From contig JAVLUZ010000223.1 in assembly GCA_036768485.1 (NCBI GenBank), forward strand, positions 2,745,893 to 2,809,892: a stretch of DNA of 64,000 nt, in the 5' to 3' direction. The notes under the pieces were generated by a model. That model did no database searches. It saw nothing but the letters and a program-made list of their open reading frames with translations, and was not told the origin of the DNA. The DNA comes from Mermis nigrescens. Lineage: Eukaryota; Nematoda; Enoplea; Mermithida; Mermithidae. Positions 57,335 through 64,000 of the stretch are shown piece after piece. The translations under genes were made by a program, and so were the position numbers. Numbering within the stretch: the stretch's first letter is position 1; the number at the start of each line of letters is the position of its first letter.

Positions 57335-57397
57335 GGACCCCGCTTGGGGGGGCATTTGGCGCTTGAGCGCGCCACTCCAGTCCAGACCCTCCCAGCC
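57335..57397. repeat. GC-rich module shared with 33040-33110
   Basis: 'ggcatttggcgcttgagcgcgcca..ccagaccctcccagcc' is the reverse complement of a stretch near 33045-33085 ('ggctgggggtctgg.gtggcgcgctaaagcgcca'). Its continuation after 58002 ('ccctcccagccccg') shows the fold-back element was inserted into it. Confidence 0.55.
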
Positions 57398-57399
57398 GG

Positions 57400-58002
57400 C
57401 AGTAATTATTTGCAGTCAGCTGCAAATAATATAGCACACAATGTAATATTATTTGCAGTCAAAAACTGACGGCGTAGACTGCAAATAAGTTCAGACACAG
57501 TCTAATATTTGCAGTCGATACCAGCGGCTTACACTGCAAATAATACTGTGCGCAGTGTAATATTATTTGCAGTCAAAAAGCAGTGACCTAGACTGCAAAT
57601 AATATTGCGCACAGAGTAATATTATTTGCAGTCAAATGGCCAAGACTGCAAATAAGATCGGACGCAGTGTAATATTGTTTGCAGTCAAAAACCAGCGATC
57701 TTGACCAAAAATAATATAACAGTGTACTGAATTATTTGCACTCTATGTCTCTGGTTTTTGACTGTGAATAATATTAGACTGTGTGTGATATTATTTGCAG
57801 TCAACTTAGCTGGTTTTTACTGCAAATAATATATTACTGTGTGTGTGTGTGATACTATCTGCAGCCAATGTCGATGGTTTTTGACTGCAAATAATATTAA
57901 ACTGTGTCCGAACTTATTTGCAGTCTAGGCCGCTGATTTTTGACTGCAAATAATATTTCACTGTATGCTAAATTATTTGCAGCTGACTGCAAATAATCAT
58001 TG
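57400..58002. mobile_element. Fold-back element: palindrome of stem-loops
   Basis: About eleven units of the form ATTATTTGCAGTC - 8 to 20 nt - GACTGCAAATAAT, spaced by about 15-20 nt ('actgtgtgcgcagtgt'-like). In the left half the loops read 'aaaaaccagcggc'; in the right half they read the reverse complement, with the switch near 57710-57745. The ends form a 31-bp inverted repeat (57400-57430 and 57972-58002). An 11-bp direct repeat CCCTCCCAGCC flanks it (57387-57397 and 58003-58013). No coding capacity. Confidence 0.85.
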
Positions 58003-58013
58003 CCCTCCCAGCC

Positions 58014-58494
58014 CCGAAAGAGGTTTATTGTTGCATTTTATTCTCTCAAACTCAACGTCCTACCCGAGCACTAAAACTTGTGAAGTGTGCAGCATTAATT
58101 GTGAAAAATTTTCAATAAAAAGTTTTATTTTCAAATGCATTAATTGTCGCTCGCAGGACGATGTGAAAAGTTCAAAAACGCATTATTTCCCAAAATCATA
58201 TAATTTAAAAGTTAAGTTAACACCTGCTTAATTAGAAACCCAAAAACTAAGTGGAGAAAGTTAGAATGCAATCTTAAACAATTTGCAAGTATTCACCATG
58301 AGTCAGAGGAAATTTTTCAAATGAATATGATCTTAATTCGAGTAAAGGTGGCATGCATAGTAATGATGATTATTTTAATTTTGTTATTATATGATTATCA
58401 TCATATTTACCATATTATTATTTTTTATCGCTAAGGCGGCCCCGGTGCAGCTCTAATATTTCTTTACTATACTTATCAAAGGCAGTTTATATAT
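58014..58494. other. Non-coding; no gene recognised
   Basis: AT-rich. A short frame at 57965-58231 is not protein-like. Ends in a (TA)n run next to the large element. Confidence 0.45.
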
Positions 58495-58747
58495 ATATAT
58501 ACTAGTGATCGACCGGGGCGACTTTTTTGGCCGGGCCGGGGCGGTACCGGGGCTGAAAAAAAATCCCTGGCTCCAGGGCCAGGGCTGGCCAGGGTCAGAC
58601 AAGGAAAATATTGCATGACATACTTGGGGTGGGCATAGGAAAAGAAATAATGAGTGACTGCTCCATTCAGTAGGAAATGGCAAGCGCAAAGTTAGGTGTG
58701 CCTTTTCATATCAAGTTTTATTACTATTTATGTCACAAGAAACAAAT

Positions 58748-58948
58748 TTAGTCCAGTGTTTCATTGTCTGAATCATCGATAAATTCTATGTCGCTGCTAT
58801 TAGCACACTCTATATCATTTGAATCTTCGCTACTGCTACTGCTGCTGTAGCGATTGGATGCAATAGGTATTGGATGTAATAAATGAGACATCACACATTC
58901 CCATAAGGGGAGGAGTATTACCCCCTCAGGGCCCAAGACACAAGTCAC
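58748..58948 (-). pseudogene. Second copy of the Ser/Asp-rich coding remnant
   Basis: 66 codons ending NSSDIEFIDDSDNETLD, parallel to 2443-2673. WECVMSHLLHPIPIA and the SSSSSSEDSNDIE tract are shared, with differences mostly conservative (D to E, Y to D). The N-terminal part is shifted by an indel near 58915. A third trace of the DNA segment upstream of it lies near 59755-59870. Confidence 0.3.
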
Positions 58949-59443
58949 TGTCAGACGATTTTTGGTGAAAACCTTTTGAATTTAGCAAAAGTGTACCTAC
59001 TATAAGAATTTCACGAAGTGATACATTATTTTAGAATTGCCAAAAAACGGGTGAGGGTGGTCAAATATTTTCTGACTTCCAAGGAAGTTCGGGGCTTCAA
59101 AGCGTGGATGGGGGATGGCCCAAACTCCCTGTCACATGTATATTTCTCGGCCATTTTTCGGGGAAGGGAGGTAAGCGGCTGCATTTTTGCAGCCGCTTAC
59201 CCCCTGAAAATCTTTAGAATGTTAGAATTCGCAATAAGGAATTCTACACCTTTTTACAGTTTTTGTTCTTAAAAAATCTTTGTCATGTACAAAGACGGTC
59301 CTGAAACGTCTTTGTACATCAGCAAAAGTCTTCGCCAAATACGAAAAGACCATGCTTCTAAATGTGATAATTCGGCCTGAATTTAGTTGATATTAGTTCG
59401 GCGCGAAGTGCCAAAATTTTTATGAGCTTCTGATGGAAATCAC

Positions 59444-61910
59444 CAGTGATCGGACCGAGGCCTCGGCCTCGGCAAGCCTCGGCGTTTTTTGGAGCCTCGG
59501 CCTCGGCGCCGAGGGCAAAGCTGAAAAGTGCCGAGGCGCCGTGGGTTAAAATCAAATTTGAATAAGTTTAATGTATCCGTTGAATATTAAGTATTCAGAA
59601 TGCATCTGCAGTACACAGGCTATTTTTTACCTATAGACTTTCCTTATGGTTTTAGTCAGCGTGCCCAGTTACACCAAGTTACATACAGCAAAGTGCCAAT
59701 TTATTATTCATGTGATGACTAAGTTTTAATTCTCATGCTCGCTACATGGATCGGAAAACACACATTCCCAAAGTTGGGGTGAGGGAGGGTTATTACCACC
59801 CTCTCAGGGTACAAGACTCAAGTCATTGTCAGACGATTTTTGGTGAAAACCTTTTGAATATTTTTTGACCTTAATATTTACTGTGGCAAAAGTGCAGCTA
59901 ATTATTAGAATTTCACGAAGTGATACAGTATTTACGAATGTAAGCAAGAGTGAATAGACAAACTATCACTATAAAACATGCATGCAACAGCTCAAAATTT
60001 ACGGGAGGGGCTGTTCGGCATAGGAGGGTGGGTCAAAATTTTCTGACGTTGGAGGGAAGGGTGTGGGGAGGACATCCAACCCTGGGTGGATGGGGAATTC
60101 CCCAAACCCCCTGTTACACGTATGGTTTTCGGCTATTTTCATGGGAGAGGGGGTTAATGATCACGAATTTTCGGCCGAAAATCGCAAAAACGCACCTAAA
60201 AATGGCCAATAAATGTAGGTTTTACCAAGAATCAATTTCGGCTAGTGCATTTTTTGGAGCCATTTTCATACAATGTTAAAATATTTTCTTGAACGAAGTT
60301 ATATTAGTTATATCGTTTTTCAGTATATTTTAGGAAATTTCAAAAGATTTTCGGCGCTTCGCGCAAAATATCGCTAATATACTGTATTTAGATTGAAGCA
60401 GGGGAAATAAATACTCCAAAATCAATTTTTGTGTAATCTGGGCATCTTTATGCAGATTTAAATATCTTTTGTATCTATTTATACTGTTTTTAAAAATTTT
60501 ATGCAAAATAAGTACTATTTAATAACTTTGCACTTTTTTGCCCTTCAAAGATAAAATTGACTAATTTATCCTGATGTTGCATTGGATTTCTAAGCACAGT
60601 AGTGCTTCTTACTAGATTTAATCGGCATATTACAATATCTGTAATATTTCTGATTTTGTAGTACAAGTTGTTTTAGCTTTCTCAGTCGAGTTTTATGTGT
60701 AGATTTCATCAAAAGCTCATAAAAATTTCGGCGCTTGCCGAACTAACAGTATCAACTAAATTCAAGCGGAATTATCACATTTAGGGCCACTGTTTTTTAT
60801 ATTCGGCAACAATTTTTCATAATGTACAGAGACTTTTCAGGACCATCTTTGTACATGCACAAAGATTTTTGGAGAGACAAAAACTGTGAAATTTCCGAAA
60901 ATTTTGGGCGCATCAGTAATTGTCTGTCCTATATATGTATCTTTAAAATAGTAGAATTTGCATTTAGAATGGGAAAATGTCAAATATTCAGAAACCCAGG
61001 AATTAGCTAAGATACACTACCAAAGGTCGAAAAACCCAGTTTTACCACACTAAATCGCTACTGTACCATACTATAATAGTACACAAAAATTTGCATGCAC
61101 AAAATGTTCAAAGACTTTTGGATACCATCTTTGTATATGTAAAAAGGTATCTTGCACAAAAAAACACTATTTAGGACTACATGCCGCTTGCAGGTCACAC
61201 ACTGGCAGTAGGTATGTAAAAATGTTTATCTTTAAAAATATATTTATATAAAATATCTACAAAAATTTGTTCGCTCATACAAAGACACTACTTAATTTAC
61301 TGGTCCCCCATTTTGGGATTTCACCCTTCCCTCAACTCTGGACCTTGGGAAATTATGATCGGAAAGTACAGTGCAGTTTCCGTCATATTACCTGCCACAC
61401 CAGAATTGGATGACCGAAAAAGCGTGTTTAAACATGCATTACTGCAAAAGCGAGCACAACAATGGCTACACTTCTGTCTTTACTTAGCTTATTTCGTTTG
61501 TTCGTTTATTTCTTCGACACTGTTTTCTTATTTATAGTAATAAAAGTTTTTAAGTGCTTGTTCAGCCATATTTTTTATTAACTTTTCCAAGTCTTCATCA
61601 ACGGCAACTTGTTAAATTAAGTATGCTTTCATGCTGCTGACTTTATTCAATAAATCCTTCACACATTTAATCTACTATTATTGAAAATAAGGATTAATTG
61701 TTTTACATTCGAAAAAGTGTTTAATATTACGATTATTCTCTAACTCATGTGCATACAAAATATTCTAAGAGTACTATTTATGGGTATAAGTATATAAGCT
61801 TGACCCTCGGCATTACCCTCGGCCTCGGCCTCGGCCGAGGCAAGGGTTTTAAGTCGCCTCGGCCTCGGCCGAGGCCGAGGGTCCAAAAAGTACCCTCGGT
61901 CCGATCACTG
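59444..61910. mobile_element. hAT-like element with CCTCGG arrays, exact 8-bp duplication
   Basis: Left end CAGTGATCGGACCGAGG, right end CCTCGGTCCGATCACTG, a 17-bp inverted repeat. The duplication GAAATCAC at 59436-59443 and 61911-61918 is exact. Subterminal CCTCGG arrays lie at 59457-59540 and 61805-61900. The interior holds a family-2 remnant (59975-60125), repeat Z (60290-60710) and a family-1 copy (about 60791-61168). No transposase. Confidence 0.88.
60290..60710. repeat. Repeat Z, second copy
   Basis: Collinear with 21950-22300. Contains a decayed GGCGCTTCGCGC at 60355-60366. Its right part reappears in reverse next to the nested element at 61911-61990, showing that element was inserted into another copy of Z. 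Confidence 0.55.
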
Positions 61911-62169
61911 GAAATCACACATAAAACTCGACTGAGAAAGCTAAAACAACTTGTACTACAAAATCAGAAATATTACAAAAATTGTAATATGCGAATTAAA
62001 TCTTGTAATAAGCAACACTACGCTTAGAATGGAAAAATGGAAAAATGTCAAATATCAAGAAACCCAAAAATTAGCCAAATACACTACTAAAGGTCGAAAA
62101 ACTATGTTCTACCACACTGAAATCATTACTGTACCATATTAAAGTATACAAAAATTTGCATGTACAAAA

Positions 62170-62612
62170 CAGTGTTTTTTTGTATTAGCCAAAGATTTTT
62201 CCCGATGCACAAAGACTTTTCAGGACTATCTTTGTACATGTACAAAGATTTTTGGGAAGATAAAGACTGTAAAAAGGTGTAAAATTCCGAAAATTATTCG
62301 GCGCTTCGCTCCGATATGAAAAATTTTCTATCCTATATATCTTTAAAATGGCAAAATTTGTATTTAGAATGGAAAAATGTCAAATTTTTAGGCGCTTCGC
62401 GCCGTTTTGAGACAATTTTAGTAATTTTTGGCGTTAGAAACCCAGAAATTAGCTAAAATATACAATCAAAAGTCAAAAGACCCTGTTTTGCCACACTAAA
62501 ATCGCCACTGTACCATATTATAGTAACCAAAAATTTGTGTGTACAACCTGTACAAAGACTTTTGGGACCGTCTTTGTACATGCACAAACGGACCGTGTAC
62601 AAAAAAACACTG
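62170..62612. mobile_element. Family-1 MITE inserted in a family-1 copy
   Basis: 443 bp, CAGTGTTTTTTTGTATTAGC to GTGTACAAAAAAACACTG. The duplication GTACAAAA at 62162-62169 and 62613-62620 is exact. The flanks (62025-62169 and 62613-62689) are themselves family-1 sequence ending TGTACAAAAAAACACTG at 62689. Hairpin GGCGCTTCGCGCC at 62391-62403. Confidence 0.85.
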
Positions 62613-63498
62613 GTACAAAATGTAGAAAGACTTTTGGGGACCATCTTTGTTCATGTATATACAAAGGTACATTGTACAAAAAAACACTGTCACATACTGA
62701 TAGTATGCGAAAATGTGTATGTTTAAAAATATATTTATATAATATAGCTACAAAAATTTGTTAGCTCATACAAAGACCTTTTCGGAGATCTTTGTACAAG
62801 CACAAGAAGCTCGTACAACAAAATAGAGCCGGCTAATAATAGTCCACCACTTAATTTTCTGGTCCTCCAATTTGGGATTTCACCCCTCCCTCAACTCTGG
62901 ACCTTAGGAAACTATTTGAGACATATTTAGTTTATCGGATCGGACGCAATTATGCAGTGTAGTTTATATTCGCCTATAATTAACCTCTGTCCTAATAACT
63001 ATTACACAAGAAACGCGTTTTAAAGCACGCAGTTCCCATTCAATTAAATGTAAGTGTTTTTTGTAAAAATAGTTTGTTGAAAACGTGCAATTTCCAACTA
63101 GAAATAGAACGTATTTGTTAACTCTAAATCTTTTAGCCATAGCTATGAATGAATGAGTAAAAAGTAGCATTTAGTTTAAATAAATTAAGTGGAGGAATCG
63201 AAAACATGCAGATTTTCCTGAACATTTATTCAGTAAAAGCTCATTTATACACAGTAGCAAAGTTATAACAAGGACTAAGTAAGTATACATATGGTCTAAT
63301 CAGTACAGTTCTCAAAATTAACACTTGCTCATTGATAAATAAGTGTCAGTATCACAGCCTGTACAAAATACGAATTACACTAAATTTTTCCCCGGCCATT
63401 TTTTGACCTTGCCCCGGCCGGGGCCGGGGATGCTTGAAAATGACCGGGGATTGCCGGGGCCGGGGACCCGGTCGATCACTAATAGATACCTACCTACT

Positions 63499-63706
63499 CA
63501 TACATGTAACGCCTCAAAATTTTGTTAGAGGCTCCCCAGCTTTTAGGAGAGGGGGTAGAAGACCTTTAATTTTCGGCCAAAAACGGCCGAAAAATTCTAT
63601 TTTTTCTAAAAGTCGGAGGGGGAGTCAAAAATTTTCTGACTCTGGGGGATGGGGGGACGACTGGCTCTGGGAGGAGGGGATCCCCTCCATCTCCCTCTTT
63701 CATTCA
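63499..63706. mobile_element. Family-2 MITE, right end decayed
   Basis: CATACATGTAACGCCTCAAA, then 'ggccaaaaacggccgaaaaattc' and 'gtcaaaaattttctgactctgg'. The right end fades after 'ccatctccctctttcatt'. Beyond it, to 64000, no gene is seen. Confidence 0.65.
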
Positions 63707-64000
63707 AGTCAACTGTCTCTTGTAGCAAATCGAAATATATCCAAAATTGTAAAAGCATTACTTAGTGCGATTCATTAATTTCTATACCTAACATTTCTTA
63801 AGGATGCTGAAATTTGGTAGATTGGTTTAAATATGTCAAACTTTTTTTACGCTTCGCACTGAACTTATTGAACTTTCTGTAGTATATACTATTTGACAAG
63901 ACTTTGCTTATCTATGATAAACATGTATAAATAACGCAATTTTATTATACATGCCTCGGGTTTGCTTTTCTTTGTACCGATTAGCCTAAGCCCGAGCTGA

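Larger units (their letters stand above)
58503..63481. mobile_element. Large hAT-like non-autonomous element, copy II
   Basis: Left end TAGTGATCGACCGGGGCG, right end GGTCGATCACTA. Flanks ATATATAC (58495-58502) and ATAGATAC (63482-63489) match 7 of 8. Its left part (58503-59240) is collinear with 2213-2700 plus about 4395-4590, and its right part (62160-63481) with 4590-5923. It is longer than copy I because of the nested element 59444-61910, and it lacks the LINE tail of copy I. Confidence 0.78.

Noticed and set aside
57400..58002. CRISPR array, because of regular repeats with spacers
   Set aside because: The genome is eukaryotic; repeats are palindromic halves in both orientations and spacers are themselves repeated.

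Overview
This is a piece of an animal nuclear genome, probably an invertebrate with a TE-rich, AT-rich genome. The evidence is one spliced gene with GT-AG introns, tRNA-derived SINEs, CR1/Jockey-type LINEs and many short DNA transposons. I cannot name the species. The only host gene I can support is a syntrophin on the + strand. I assembled it from eleven coding exons between 13861 and 39612. The exons total 1548 nt and join in one frame at every junction to give 515 residues, the usual syntrophin length. The layout is a PH domain split by a class I PDZ domain, then a second PH domain and the C-terminal syntrophin-unique region. Syntrophins are adaptors that bind dystrophin/dystrobrevin and hold channels and signalling proteins at the membrane.

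Layout. 1-2200: no gene, a divergent repeat array. 2213-5923: a large hAT-like non-autonomous element (CAGTGATCG-type ends, GC-rich subterminal repeats) holding a LINE tail and MITEs. 6044-7737: three-level nest of MITEs. 7738-13860: LINE and SINE debris and short tandem repeats. 13861-39612: the syntrophin gene, whose introns hold a mariner-like element, a complete SINE with a 13-bp target duplication, and at least a dozen MITEs, several with exact 8-bp duplications. One 3.1-kb hAT-like element (32374-35464) ends 27 bp before exon 9. 39613-48875: no gene recognised, more MITEs. 48876-56640: a LINE (B, minus strand) interrupted by a complete second LINE (A, 49357-53337). 57400-58002: a hierarchical palindrome. 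58503-63481: a second copy of the large hAT-like element, itself carrying another (59444-61910).

Most interesting points. (1) In both LINEs ORF1 and ORF2 lie in the same frame separated by a single TAG, and in element A ORF2 has no AUG before the endonuclease domain; this suggests stop readthrough or non-AUG reinitiation. (2) A small hairpin, GGCGC-TTC-GCGCC, recurs about 25 times in several otherwise different repeat families. (3) Several MITE families with unrelated interiors share CATAC-type ends and 8-bp target duplications that mostly begin with GT, suggesting one transposase group moved them. (4) Large elements share the same CAGTGATCG terminus but carry different GC-rich subterminal arrays. 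(5) The 0.6-kb fold-back array at 57400-58002 is built from about eleven stem-loops and is itself an inverted repeat.

All family names and functional calls come from reading the sequence; no database search was run.
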